IMG/VR virus record: IMGVR_UViG_3300032213_002628
Coordinates: 1 to 33,042 of that record
Source of the DNA: a virus
DNA: 33,042 nt
Direction: 5' to 3' (one strand)
Part shown: one piece after another, positions 15,127 to 23,374 of the stretch
How the letters are laid out: each line of letters opens with the position of its first letter
Position numbering within the stretch: the first letter of the stretch is position 1
Made by a program: the position numbers and the translations under genes
Notes under the pieces: model-generated
What the model was told of the DNA's origin: nothing
Database searches by the model: none
What the model saw: only the letters and a program-made list of their open reading frames with translations

Positions 15127-16694
15127 TGGAAGCCCCGCAGTGGATGAGCGAGAACGCCAAGCGCGGCGTTGAATGGTACGAGGCCGGCTTTGCAGGCGAC
15201 GGCGTGCAGCCGCAAACAGTCCGAGAGGCTCGCGAGATGGCAGCAGGAACAGTCTCAGAGGAGAAGGCTGTGCGAATGGCTGCTTGGTTTGCAAGGCACA
15301 TGGGCGACTTGAACGGCGTGCCACAAGACCAAGACCCGCCGACGCCTGGCATGGTTGCACACGCCTTGTGGGGAGGCTGGCCGCGTGAGGAGTCGCAAAA
15401 GGCGATGCTGTGGGCAAGAGAGAACAGCCCCAAGAGCCTGAAAGCACCAGGAGACGCGGCAGTGATCACAGACCTTGACGACACCTTGGTCGCCGGCACC
15501 GAGCCAAACGAAACCGTTCTGGCTTGGCTGCTGGCTGCCAGGGCTAGCGGGTATCAAGTCATCATAGTTTCTGGCCGACAAGACACGCGCTTGGAAGAGA
15601 CCAGAGCTTGGCTCAACGAGTACGAAGTGCCGCACGATGCCGTGTATCTGAGCGACTTCCCTGCTGGCCCAAACGCAGCCACAGCGTTCAAGCTCTACAA
15701 AGCCGAGAAACTGCTGGAAGAAGGGCTGGAAATCGAGGCTTGGCTGGACGACAACGGCGACGTTCGAGAAGGCCTTGAGCGGCTTGGGATCGATGCCTAT
15801 GCCCCGACACGGTTGCCAGGTCTAGAAGATTCAGAAGACAACCAACCAACCGAAGACGACCCCGACAACAACCAACCCAACGACATGTCACAGACACCAA
15901 AGTCAGGCACAGATTACGAAGGAAACACAATGCAGTTCAAGACCTACTCAGCAACACTCACCACAGACAGCGCAAACGGCACCGTTGAGGCTGTCGTCTC
16001 TGTGTTCAACAACACGGACCTTGTCAACGACCGCGTGATGCCTGGAGCGTTCGCCAAGTCGCTCGAGGATTATGCCACCACCGGTCGCACCATTCCTTTC
16101 GTTTGGTCGCATGACTACGACACCCCCGAGAGCTACATCGGCAAAGTTGTGGACGCCAAAGAGACAAGCGAAGGCCTTCTTGTGAAGGCTGAACTCTTCG
16201 ACACCCCGCGCGCTCAGGTTGTGCGTGAGCTGCTCGTGAACCGCGTTGTTTCCGAGTTCTCTTTCGCCTACGACGTCGTGCATCAGGCCAAAGCAGCCGA
16301 CGGCGTGAATGAGCTGACCCAGCTGAACCTGCTCGAGTGTGGCCCAACCTTGCGCGGTGCCAACCCAATGACCCGCCTGATTGACGCCAAAGCAGCCAAG
16401 GTCGAAGACGTCCCAGAGGCCGAACTAGAGACCAAGGACGCCCCAGAGTTGCCAAACATCAAGGCGGGCCGCACACTTTCCAGCAAGAACGAAGCAACGC
16501 TGACAGAGGCCCACGACTTGCTCAATCAAGCAGCCGAAGCCCTGAAGGCAGTGTTGAGTTCTGTGCAGCAACAAAGCACTGAAGAGGCCAAGTCCGAGGA
16601 GCTTCCAGAACTGGAAGCCAAGGCCGAGGAGCCAACAGTGACAGACCCCAGCACCATGCTGGCGCTGTTGAAGCTCATTGAGCTTGACAACTAA
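15126..16694 (+). CDS. Three-domain head protein: actinophage N-domain, HAD phosphatase-like domain and prohead protease
   Basis: A 522-aa frame. Residues 1-100 form a conserved actinophage domain (WYEAGFAGDGVQPQTVREAREMAAG is typical). Residues 115-235 are a HAD-superfamily, polynucleotide-phosphatase-like domain: motif I DLDDT, a SGR in motif II and an LDDNGD motif late in the domain, so the catalytic residues look intact. After a Gln/Asn/Asp/Pro linker, residues 269-425 are an S78 prohead protease, with His329 in WSHD and Ser379 in SFAY as likely catalytic residues. The rest is a Lys/Glu-rich tail, perhaps a scaffold-like region. The gene overlaps the portal stop and directly precedes the major capsid gene. 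A good internal start at 15930 could make the protease alone. Confidence 0.88.
   Translation: MEAPQWMSENAKRGVEWYEAGFAGDGVQPQTVREAREMAAGTVSEEKAVRMAAWFARHMGDLNGVPQDQDPPTPGMVAHALWGGWPREESQKAMLWARENSPKSLKAPGDAAVITDLDDTLVAGTEPNETVLAWLLAARASGYQVIIVSGRQDTRLEETRAWLNEYEVPHDAVYLSDFPAGPNAATAFKLYKAEKLLEEGLEIEAWLDDNGDVREGLERLGIDAYAPTRLPGLEDSEDNQPTEDDPDNNQPNDMSQTPKSGTDYEGNTMQFKTYSATLTTDSANGTVEAVVSVFNNTDLVNDRVMPGAFAKSLEDYATTGRTIPFVWSHDYDTPESYIGKVVDAKETSEGLLVKAELFDTPRAQVVRELLVNRVVSEFSFAYDVVHQAKAADGVNELTQLNLLECGPTLRGANPMTRLIDAKAAKVEDVPEAELETKDAPELPNIKAGRTLSSKNEATLTEAHDLLNQAAEALKAVLSSVQQQSTEEAKSEELPELEAKAEEPTVTDPSTMLALLKLIELDN
15918..15932 (+). promoter_or_regulatory. Internal ribosome binding site and ATG for the protease domain
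   Basis: GAAGGA (15918-15923) lies 6 bases before an in-frame ATG at 15930, exactly where the S78 protease domain begins. This is a better ribosome binding site than those of several confirmed genes here. It suggests a second, 254-aa protein (protease plus tail) made from the same frame. Confidence 0.6.
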
Positions 16695-16734
16695 TCCCCT
16701 CGTCCACACCTCTCAACCCCCAGGAGAAAATCCA

Positions 16735-17934
16735 ATGAACATCAAGGACACCCTCAAGGCAGCTCAGCAGATCGCTGAAGCCGCAGCAGCCGAAGGCCGC
16801 GCACTTACAACCGAAGAAAACGACCGCATTGAAGCAGCCATGGGCGCTGCCAAATCCGCTTCGTCAGCCCGCGACCTCGCAGGCGCAGTTGATGCACTCG
16901 CTGAAGAGCTTGGCGCACCAGCAGCACCAGCAGCAGTGACTGGCTCACTTGGCAAGCGCTTCGTTGAAGACCCAGCAATCAAGGCCTGGGTTGCTTCAGT
17001 TGCAGCAAACGGCACCCCTGACGCAAAGGCAATCTTGCACTCGCCAGCAGTGAACGTTGCCCCAAACATCAAGGCCCTTATCACCGGAGCGTCTGACGCA
17101 AGCGCCGGAGCACTTCTCACCGCTGACTTCCGTGGTCTTGTTGATCAGGTTTACGGTCGCCGCTTGACGATTGCTGACCTCATCACCACCGGCAACACAA
17201 CGTCCGACCAGGTTGAGTACGCTCGCATCCTTTCCACCATCAACGGCGCGGGCCCAGTTGCAGAAGCAACAGCGCACACCGGAACTGGCGCAATGGCATT
17301 TGAGTCGACCATGACCTTTGAGCGTGCATCTGCACCAGTTCGCGAAGTGAAGCACTGGTTGCCAGTGACCTCTCGCGCAATGTCTGACGCACCTGAGCTT
17401 GCTTCTCTCACCGACGCGTTCTTGCGCTATGGTGTTGCTGAAGAAGTTGAAGACCAGGTTCTCTCTGGTGACGGCACAGGCGAAAACATGGAAGGTATCC
17501 TTTCTGTTTCTGGCACACTTGCTCAGGGTTTTGACACTGACATCGTGACGACCCTTCGCAAGGCGATTACACAGATCAAGGTGAGCGGTCGCGCGAACCC
17601 TTCTGCAATCTTGCTCAACCCTGCTGACAATGAGATGCTTGACCTTCTCACCCTCTCAGCAGCTGGCTACGCCTACCCAGGCGTGCCTGCAGGCGCACCA
17701 CAGCAGACCTTCTTTGGTCTTCCACGCGTCGAATCAGTTGCAGTGCCACAAGGAACCGCAATCATTGCCGACTGGCGTGAAGCTGTCCTCTTGAGCCGCG
17801 CACCAGTCACGGTTCAGATGAGCAACCAGCACAGCGACTTCTTCCTTCGTGGATTGGTTGCAGTGTTGGCAACGGCACGCGCAGCGTTCTTCGTGCGCCG
17901 TCCAGCAGCGTTCTGTATCGCAGAGCTTTCCTAA
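16735..17934 (+). CDS. Major capsid protein (HK97 fold)
   Basis: A 399-aa protein. ATG 16735 is chosen because AGGAG lies 8 bases upstream; the frame is open another 57 bases but without a better start. The helical, Ala/Glu-rich N-terminus (1-65) resembles the scaffolding delta domain removed by the protease in HK97-like phages. The main domain (about 75-395) has family features such as a Gly/Ala-rich GASDASAGALL start, TSRAMSDAPELASLTDAFL, GRANPSAILLNP, and a C-terminal FFLRGLVAVLATARAAF. It follows the protease gene as expected, and a strong hairpin follows it. Confidence 0.96.
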   Translation: MNIKDTLKAAQQIAEAAAAEGRALTTEENDRIEAAMGAAKSASSARDLAGAVDALAEELGAPAAPAAVTGSLGKRFVEDPAIKAWVASVAANGTPDAKAILHSPAVNVAPNIKALITGASDASAGALLTADFRGLVDQVYGRRLTIADLITTGNTTSDQVEYARILSTINGAGPVAEATAHTGTGAMAFESTMTFERASAPVREVKHWLPVTSRAMSDAPELASLTDAFLRYGVAEEVEDQVLSGDGTGENMEGILSVSGTLAQGFDTDIVTTLRKAITQIKVSGRANPSAILLNPADNEMLDLLTLSAAGYAYPGVPAGAPQQTFFGLPRVESVAVPQGTAIIADWREAVLLSRAPVTVQMSNQHSDFFLRGLVAVLATARAAFFVRRPAAFCIAELS

Positions 17935-17947
17935 CAAACGAGGCGGA

Positions 17948-17973
17948 GCAGGGTGGGGGGAACCTCACCCTGC
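17948..17973 (+). terminator. Stable mRNA hairpin after the capsid gene
   Basis: GCAGGGTG and CACCCTGC pair, extended inward by one G-T and two G-C pairs to a GGAA (GNRA type) loop, giving 11 pairs. It starts 14 bases after the capsid stop, with no T run following. It may act as a leaky terminator or protect the 3' end of capsid mRNA, either of which would raise capsid expression over the downstream genes. Confidence 0.65.
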
Positions 17974-17995
17974 AAAACCCCGCAAGGAGATGACC

Positions 17996-18193
17996 GTGAG
18001 AACACCAAGACAGCTCGTAGTGGTTGAGGTTCAACCTGGCGTCTTCGTACGCATGGCGCCCAACAAGGTGGCCAAGCAGGCTGAAGCTGCTACAGCCAAG
18101 AAGGCCGTGAAGCCTTCGAACAAGAAGCAGACTGCCCCCAAGGCATCAAAGCAAGCAGAGGAAGACGTCGATGACATCAATGGTGACGACTGA
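17996..18193 (+). CDS. Small Lys/Ala-rich protein after the capsid gene (65 aa)
   Basis: GTG 17996 is preferred, with AAGGAG (17984-17989) 6 bases upstream; an in-frame ATG at 17990 is too close to that site. The N-terminal third is beta-like (QLVVVEVQPGVFVRMAP), the middle is Lys/Ala-rich and probably disordered, and the end is acidic (EEDVDDINGDD). No family is recognised. In this position, between capsid and connector genes, actinophages often encode small head proteins. It overlaps the next gene by 23 bases. Confidence 0.7.
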   Translation: MRTPRQLVVVEVQPGVFVRMAPNKVAKQAEAATAKKAVKPSNKKQTAPKASKQAEEDVDDINGDD

Positions 18194-18698
18194 CGAGCTT
18201 GCAAGCTATGTAGGGCGCCCGATTGAGTCAGACGACGCTAGCGCGTTGCTGGCGCTTGAGCTTGCCACCGCAGCAGTTCAAGACTATTGCGCTCAAACTC
18301 TCTTCCTAGTGGAAGACGAGGAGATCTACGCCCCCGGCAGCGGCACCCGCGTTGTGCTGCTCCCAGAGGCCCCCGTAAGCGCCGTGACGGCGCTTGAAGT
18401 AGATGGTGAAGTACTTGACCCCACGCTCTACGATTGGGCAGCAGACGGCGTTCTGACGCGTCTGAGAGGAATCTGGCCATTGGGTGGCCGGCGCATCGTT
18501 GTGACCTACACCCACGGGTATGACCCAATCCCAACTGCCATCAAGGCCGTCGTGCTTTCTGTGGCTGCTCGCGTTCTGGACAGCCCGGCAGCTGTGCGTC
18601 AAGAAACCATCGGCGCCTACAGCGTGACTTACACCAATGGCGCCCCAACGTTGCTTGACAGCGAAACGGCAGCCTTGGCAAAGTACAAGGTTCGCTGA
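18171..18698 (+). CDS. Head-tail connector (HK97 gp6-like adaptor)
   Basis: A 175-aa protein with the pattern of phage head-tail adaptors: an N-terminal helical part (TTDELASYVGRPI, ATAAVQDYCAQTL), a central beta part (VVLLPEAPVSAVTALEVDG, RRIVVTYTHGYDPIP), and a C-terminal helix with QETIGAYSVTY. It would form the ring below the portal. ATG 18171 has GAGGAAG 6 bases upstream and overlaps the preceding gene. Confidence 0.85.
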   Translation: MTSMVTTDELASYVGRPIESDDASALLALELATAAVQDYCAQTLFLVEDEEIYAPGSGTRVVLLPEAPVSAVTALEVDGEVLDPTLYDWAADGVLTRLRGIWPLGGRRIVVTYTHGYDPIPTAIKAVVLSVAARVLDSPAAVRQETIGAYSVTYTNGAPTLLDSETAALAKYKVR

Positions 18699-18699
18699 C

Positions 18700-19026
18700 A
18701 TGAGGCGCTTGCTCTTTCAGCAGGCCATTGTGACACGCAACACAGCAAACGGCGTGGACAAGTACGGCAACACAACAACGGCAGCAACAACGCTTGGCCC
18801 GTTTGCTTGCCGCATCGAGGAGACCTCAAGCCAAGAGCATTTGACTGACCGTGACTCTGTGATGACTTCTGCACGGTTGTTCATGATGCCAGAGGCTGAC
18901 GTGCGTTTCGACGACGTAGTGACCGTTGACGGCACCCTCTACCGCGTCGTGGGCGACCCAATCAGGCGAAGCGGTTTTGCTGCTTTGCATCACCTCGAGG
19001 TCAATCTGATGGCGGTTTCGTTGTGA
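18700..19026 (+). CDS. Head closure protein
   Basis: A 108-aa, mainly beta protein starting at ATG 18700, one base after the preceding stop. Features such as RNTANGVDKYGN, a run of beta strands (FACRIEETSSQE) and a late GTLYRVVGDPIRR, with the closing HHLEVNLMAV, match small head-completion/closure proteins of siphoviruses. It lies between the adaptor and a gp10-like protein in the usual order. The exact family is not certain. Confidence 0.75.
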   Translation: MRRLLFQQAIVTRNTANGVDKYGNTTTAATTLGPFACRIEETSSQEHLTDRDSVMTSARLFMMPEADVRFDDVVTVDGTLYRVVGDPIRRSGFAALHHLEVNLMAVSL

Positions 19027-19661
19027 CTAACAAGACCACCATTCACACCGCTGTCTTGCTCAAGCAGTTGAGCCGCTCAACTGCGATGGCTGCCGCGTTG
19101 CAAGCCGAAGCTGAAGCGGTTGCCAAGCGCGCAACTCAGATTGCCCAGACTGAGGTTGGCCAGCGCACTGGACAGTACGCAGCCAGCTTTGGAGCGACAA
19201 CCACAACAGCTGAACAGATCGCGAATGCTTACAAGAAGTACGAGCGCAAGCGCCAGCGGCGCGGCAGCTTCTCGCCGCTCATCGAAGGCCGCTTTGAAGA
19301 AGGCGCCTACACCGGCGTGGTTGGCGTTGCGTACTCAAATAGCTGGCGTTCAATCTTCGTTGAGGTTGGCTCTTACGGCAAGCCTGGCAAGTACGTGCTG
19401 ACTCGCGCAGCCACTGAAGGCCGGAGCGTCTTAGGCAACGTTGCAAAAGGCAACCGCAAAGGCCCTTGGAAGTCATCGGCAACAACGCGCTCACAGCGCC
19501 GTCAGAACTTGGCTACAAAGCAGAGCTTTGAAGCTCAAGCGTCAAGCCTTGGCATCAAGGTGCCCAAGAACTACTCAAGCCGCGCCATTCGCCGCACTGG
19601 TGAGCTTGGTTCGAAGAACCTCGCAACGCTGGCCAAGAAGCAAGGGGTGAAGATGCCATGA
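19023..19661 (+). CDS. Tail completion / neck protein (HK97 gp10-like)
   Basis: A 212-aa basic protein. GTG 19023 overlaps the preceding stop (GTGA). The N-terminal helix (about 10-60) with EAEAVAKRATQIAQTEVGQRTGQYAAS, followed by beta segments (AYTGVVGVAYSNSWRSIFVEVGS), matches gp10-like proteins, whose core here is a GSY.KPGKYVLTRA segment. The C-terminal 60 residues are an unusually long Lys/Arg/Ser/Gln-rich tail. It stands between the head closure protein and the tail terminator, as expected. Confidence 0.78.
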   Translation: MTNKTTIHTAVLLKQLSRSTAMAAALQAEAEAVAKRATQIAQTEVGQRTGQYAASFGATTTTAEQIANAYKKYERKRQRRGSFSPLIEGRFEEGAYTGVVGVAYSNSWRSIFVEVGSYGKPGKYVLTRAATEGRSVLGNVAKGNRKGPWKSSATTRSQRRQNLATKQSFEAQASSLGIKVPKNYSSRAIRRTGELGSKNLATLAKKQGVKMP

Positions 19662-20062
19662 CCGTTCGCAAGCCATTTGACATTGAGGCCGCCTTGGTGG
19701 AGTTCTTGAGCGCCGATCCAGATTTGACGCCCCTGCACAACGGCGTTAGCACTGAGTTGCCCGTGGGCGCCACGCTTCCGCGCATCCGCTTGAACCGTGC
19801 CGGCGGCATCACGTCTCCTGAAGGCTGGATCGATCAACCACGCGTCGCTGTTGATTGCTGGGCTGACACCAAAGAAGCCGCCTGGGAGCTCGCAAGCACC
19901 TGCCTGCCCGTGTTGCTTACACGCCTTGCCGGCGGCACATTTCCAGACGGTGTGATCACGGCAGTGAGAAACGACCTTGGCTTGACTTGGGCACCAGACC
20001 CTGACACAGACAAGCCGCGGTACACATTCACCGTACTCATCACAACTCACCCCCAGAGCTGA
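19658..20062 (+). CDS. Tail terminator protein
   Basis: A 134-aa alpha/beta protein overlapping the preceding gene by ATGA. The N-terminal helix (DIEAALVEFLSAD), the LPRIRLNRAGG and RVAVDCWADTKEAAWELA segments, and the last strand (RYTFTVLITTHP) are typical of phage tail terminators, which cap the growing tail tube and join it to the head. Position before the tail tube gene supports the call. Confidence 0.82.
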   Translation: MTVRKPFDIEAALVEFLSADPDLTPLHNGVSTELPVGATLPRIRLNRAGGITSPEGWIDQPRVAVDCWADTKEAAWELASTCLPVLLTRLAGGTFPDGVITAVRNDLGLTWAPDPDTDKPRYTFTVLITTHPQS

Positions 20063-20076
20063 AAGAAGGACCTTCA

Positions 20077-20631
20077 ATGGCCAATGCATCCGAAACACTC
20101 GTAGGCGCCAACGGCGCGATTTACGTTGCCCCCGTAGGCACCGCAGAACCAAGCCAGCCAGACAGCGTCCTGACCGGCGGCTGGACTGAGCTTGGCTACC
20201 TCTCAGAAGACGGCGTGACATGGTCCGTGGGCCGCGACACCCAAGACATCAACGCTTGGCAGTCCTTCTACCCAATCCGCACTCTTGTGACCGCACAGAC
20301 GTCAAGCGTGAACTTCACGCTTCGCCAATGGAACGCTGAAACCATGGTGCTTGCACTTGGTGGCGGCGACGTCACAGAGCCAACCACAGGCGTGTTCCAA
20401 TACACCCCGCCAGCAGCTGGCACGCTCGACGAGCGCGCAGTCATCGTTGACTGGCAAGACGGCACCCGCAACTACCGCTTGATTATCAAGCGCGCCGTTG
20501 TGACCGACGCTGTTGAAACTCAACTTCAGCGTGGAGCTGCTGCTGACTTGCCAATCACGTTCAACGTGCTTGGTGCAGCTGACGGAGACGCGCCGTTCTA
20601 TCTTCTCACTGACGACCCAGCGTTCAGCTAG
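20077..20631 (+). CDS. Major tail (tube) protein
   Basis: A 184-aa beta-rich protein with AAGAAGGA upstream of ATG 20077. Family features are the start (VGANGAIYVAPVGTAEP), ELGYLSEDGVTWSVGRDTQDINAW, and the late strands (YRLIIKRAVVTDAVETQLQRGA). It would form the stacked rings of the tail tube. It lies directly before the tail chaperones, as in nearly all siphoviruses. Confidence 0.92.
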   Translation: MANASETLVGANGAIYVAPVGTAEPSQPDSVLTGGWTELGYLSEDGVTWSVGRDTQDINAWQSFYPIRTLVTAQTSSVNFTLRQWNAETMVLALGGGDVTEPTTGVFQYTPPAAGTLDERAVIVDWQDGTRNYRLIIKRAVVTDAVETQLQRGAAADLPITFNVLGAADGDAPFYLLTDDPAFS

Positions 20632-20636
20632 TCGCC

Positions 20637-20924
20637 ATGCGTTCGATCGACCTCGACGCAGCCCGTGCCGCCAGAGCAGAGACAGTAGGCGAAAAGCCAA
20701 CTGTTCGCTTTGGCGGACACGACTGGACGTTGCCTGCTGAACTGCCTTGGGCGGTTGTTGAAGCAAGCAGCGGCGAAATGGCTGCCCTTATCAACGCAAT
20801 GGAAGCTCTCCTGGGCGACCAGTGGACAGAGTTCCACAAGCTGAACCCGACAGTGTCAGACATGACCACCCTTATTGAAGCCATCCCTGGCTTGTATGGG
20901 TTGGATGACTACTCAAAATCCTAA
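20637..20924 (+). CDS. Tail assembly chaperone, short form (G)
   Basis: A 95-aa helical protein starting 5 bases after the tail tube gene. It has the usual beta start (VRFGGHDWTLPAELPW) and helices with ASSGEMAALINAMEALLGDQW. It ends at TAA 20922-20924, just after an AAAA run. It matches the upstream half of the frameshifting chaperone pair found before tape measure genes in siphoviruses. The chaperones coat the tape measure during tail assembly and are not in the virion. Confidence 0.88.
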   Translation: MRSIDLDAARAARAETVGEKPTVRFGGHDWTLPAELPWAVVEASSGEMAALINAMEALLGDQWTEFHKLNPTVSDMTTLIEAIPGLYGLDDYSKS

Positions 20925-21307
20925 GCCTTCACCGTTTGGTGCTTGAGCACTTTCAGGCGTTGGAGGCCGACTTCTTGCATTACTACAAGACGGACCTGCG
21001 TCAAGCTCTCTGGGGACATGAGAAGGTGGGCGTGAGGCGGCTGGCCGCTCTGGTACATGGCCTGCCGCCCACGTCTGCTGTGTTTCGCGCCAACAGCGCC
21101 GCTTGGGATGACGAGACAGAGCTGGCAGCAGTTCAGGTCGAGCTCACCCATAGCTTGTTGCGAACGCTCATTGCCGTCAACAGCAAGAAAGGCGCACAAC
21201 TTCCAGACCCTCTTCGCATTCCTCGCCCGTGGGATTTGCCCAAGATCCAAAAGCGCGGCACCAGTATGGCAGAACTTCGAAGCATCCTCAAAGGCGGTGA
21301 CATCTAA
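20637..21307 (+). CDS. Tail assembly chaperone, -1 frameshift fusion (G-T)
   Basis: The downstream frame is shifted by -1 and has no good start of its own: only a TTG at 20936 without a ribosome binding site. It is open from 20909, just after a TGA, so the shift must occur between 20909 and the TAA at 20922. Slipping on AAAA (20915-20918) gives a fusion of about 223 aa that reads smoothly through ILSLHRLVLEHFQALEADFL, the typical start of the T domain. The T part has the family pattern YYKTDLRQALWG...RRLAALVHGLPP. The fusion form is needed to recruit tail tube protein to the tape measure. Confidence 0.85.
20913..20924 (+). promoter_or_regulatory. Probable -1 ribosomal frameshift site
   Basis: The zero-frame codons are TCA AAA TCC TAA. 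The AAA codon can re-pair perfectly after moving back one base (AAAA), but there is no canonical X-XXY-YYZ heptamer. The stop codon two codons later may help by pausing the ribosome. Confidence 0.65.
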
Positions 21308-23373
21308 TGGCAGTGGATCCAGGGCGCATCGTCGCCACACTTTCGGCGCTCATCATTCCTGAGTTGGACGGCAACTTTGCAAAGAAGCTCTCTGGAGACC
21401 TGAACAAGGCCACCGACAGCGCCACGAAGAACCTTGGGAGCAAGATCAGCGGCAAGCTTGGCGGCATCGGCACAAAGCTCACGATGGGACTTACGGCGCC
21501 GATTCTTGGCATTGGCACCGCTGCCGTTGCAGCAGGTGTCGCTCTCGACGACGCACTCGACCGCATTCGCGTCACTACTGGCGCCACTGGCGCAGCTCTT
21601 GAAGGACTCACCAAGGACTTCAAAGCCGTCAACGTCAAGACAGTGCAAGACATCGGCCGCGTCTCTGAAGTGTTCTCAATCTTGGCTGCTCGCACCAAGC
21701 TCACCGGCGCGCCGTTGCAGAACCTCACAACCCAGCTGTTGTTCCTTGAAGAAGCAACTGGCGCAGCGCTCGACCCTGCTGTTTTTGGTCAGTTCTTTCA
21801 GGCGTTTGCTTTCACTGGCGACCAAGCTGCCAAGAGCCTTGACGTTCTGTTCCGTGCATCTCAGTACAGCGGACAAGGCGTGCAAGACATCGCCAGCACG
21901 TTGCAGAGCCTGCGCCCCATTCTGACTCAGACAGGCATGTCGTTTGAAGAAGGCGCCAGCTTCGTTGCATCACTTGGCAAGGCCGGCATTGATGCCGAAT
22001 CGACCTTGATGGCGCTTGGCCGCACCGCTACCAAAGCAGCTAAGGACGGCAAGCCCTTCAACCAAGTTTTCAACACAACCTTGGCCAGAATCAACGAGCT
22101 AGTGGCAGCTGGCAAGAACACAGACGCGCTGGCGCTTGCAGGTCAGCTCTTTGGCCCTCGTGGAGCAACTAAGGCAATCGAGGCTGCTCAACGTGGAGCG
22201 CTTGGTATCGGCGACGCCTTCAAGGCTGTTGGCCAGGGCACGGACACAGTTCAACAAGCAGTCACAGACACCCGCGACTTTGGGCAGCAGCTGGAGCTGT
22301 TCAAGAAGCAAGCCAATCAGTCTCTTGGTGAGCTTGGCATCAAGCTGTTTCCCCTGCTTGAGGACGCGCTCAACACCATCATTCCACCGCTCACTCAACT
22401 CATCGACAAGTTCAGCAGCCTTGACTCTGGCACGCAATCGCTCATCTTGAAGTTTGCAGCTGGCGCTGCCGGCCTTGGCCCGCTTGTCATCGGCTTGGGC
22501 AAAGTAGCTGGCGCTGTGAGTAGCCTTACAAAGGTTGCGCCAGTGGCCGGCAAGGCAGTGACGGGACTCAAGGCAGGCTTCACAGCTCTCACAGCAGTGC
22601 CGCCCGTTGCCTGGGTTGCTATCCTTGGTATTGCCGCGCTGGTTGCTGTGGTGTTCTTGATCATCAAGAACTGGGACAAAATCAAGGCAGCCTTCTTCGC
22701 GGTGGTGGATGCCATCAAGAAGGCGTGGAGCGCAACCGTCAGCTTCTTGGGCAGCATGATTGGCAAGGCCGTCGATTTCATCAAGCGCAACTGGCAGACC
22801 ATTGTGGCCATCTTGACCGGGCCGATTGGCATTGCAGTGCTACTCATCACGAAGAACTTTGATCGCATCAAGGAAGTCGCCAGCGCCGTCGTCGGCTTCG
22901 TGGTTGATTCGTTCCGCAACGGCGTGAGCCTTGTGACAACCGTGTGGGGAGTTGTGTTTGACATCATCACCACGCCCTTTCGGCTTGCAAAGGACGTCAT
23001 TGGCGGCATTATCGACGGCATCATCGGATTCTTCAGCAATCTCAAGGACGCAGTCATGAACGCCCTTGGACCAGTTGGCGACCTTATTGGCAAAGTTGGC
23101 GGCTTCGTTAGCGGCGGAGTTGGCGCTGTTGGCAACCTTGTCGGCTTGGCATCTGGCGGGACAGCCCAGGCCGGCCGGCCGTACCTTGTCGGCGAAAAAG
23201 GCCCCGAGCTCATCGTACCAAAATCAACCTCAACGGTTATCCCTAACCACGCGCTTGCAGGGTCAGTTGCAGGCGGTTCCAGCTACAACATCACAGTTGT
23301 GAACCCAGCACAAGAACCAGCGAGCACAAGCCTGCCAACAGCGCTTCGCAGAGCAGCACAACTGAGGGGATGA
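21307..23373 (+). CDS. Tape measure protein
   Basis: A 688-aa protein with TAATG overlap to the chaperone. The N-terminal half is helical with Gly/Ala-rich stretches and a typical RVTTGATGAALEGLTKDFKAV region. The middle has hydrophobic helices (about 431-455, VAWVAILGIAALVAVVFLIIK, and about 498-517, AILTGPIGIAVLLITKNFDR), then a helical repeat-like part. The end carries the YLVGEKGPELIVP motif common in tape measures. Using the rule of about 0.15 nm per residue, the tail should be near 100 nm. No lysozyme or peptidase domain was seen. Confidence 0.95.
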   Translation: MAVDPGRIVATLSALIIPELDGNFAKKLSGDLNKATDSATKNLGSKISGKLGGIGTKLTMGLTAPILGIGTAAVAAGVALDDALDRIRVTTGATGAALEGLTKDFKAVNVKTVQDIGRVSEVFSILAARTKLTGAPLQNLTTQLLFLEEATGAALDPAVFGQFFQAFAFTGDQAAKSLDVLFRASQYSGQGVQDIASTLQSLRPILTQTGMSFEEGASFVASLGKAGIDAESTLMALGRTATKAAKDGKPFNQVFNTTLARINELVAAGKNTDALALAGQLFGPRGATKAIEAAQRGALGIGDAFKAVGQGTDTVQQAVTDTRDFGQQLELFKKQANQSLGELGIKLFPLLEDALNTIIPPLTQLIDKFSSLDSGTQSLILKFAAGAAGLGPLVIGLGKVAGAVSSLTKVAPVAGKAVTGLKAGFTALTAVPPVAWVAILGIAALVAVVFLIIKNWDKIKAAFFAVVDAIKKAWSATVSFLGSMIGKAVDFIKRNWQTIVAILTGPIGIAVLLITKNFDRIKEVASAVVGFVVDSFRNGVSLVTTVWGVVFDIITTPFRLAKDVIGGIIDGIIGFFSNLKDAVMNALGPVGDLIGKVGGFVSGGVGAVGNLVGLASGGTAQAGRPYLVGEKGPELIVPKSTSTVIPNHALAGSVAGGSSYNITVVNPAQEPASTSLPTALRRAAQLRG

Positions 23374-23374
23374 C

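Noticed and set aside
22395-23213. Leftward 272-aa frame inside the tape measure gene
   Set aside because: Shadow of codon bias in a certain gene; low-complexity Thr/Pro/Ala composition and no start signal.
21307-23373. Peptidase or lysozyme domain in the tape measure
   Set aside because: No catalytic motif such as an NLPC/P60, M23 or transglycosylase signature was found on reading the protein.
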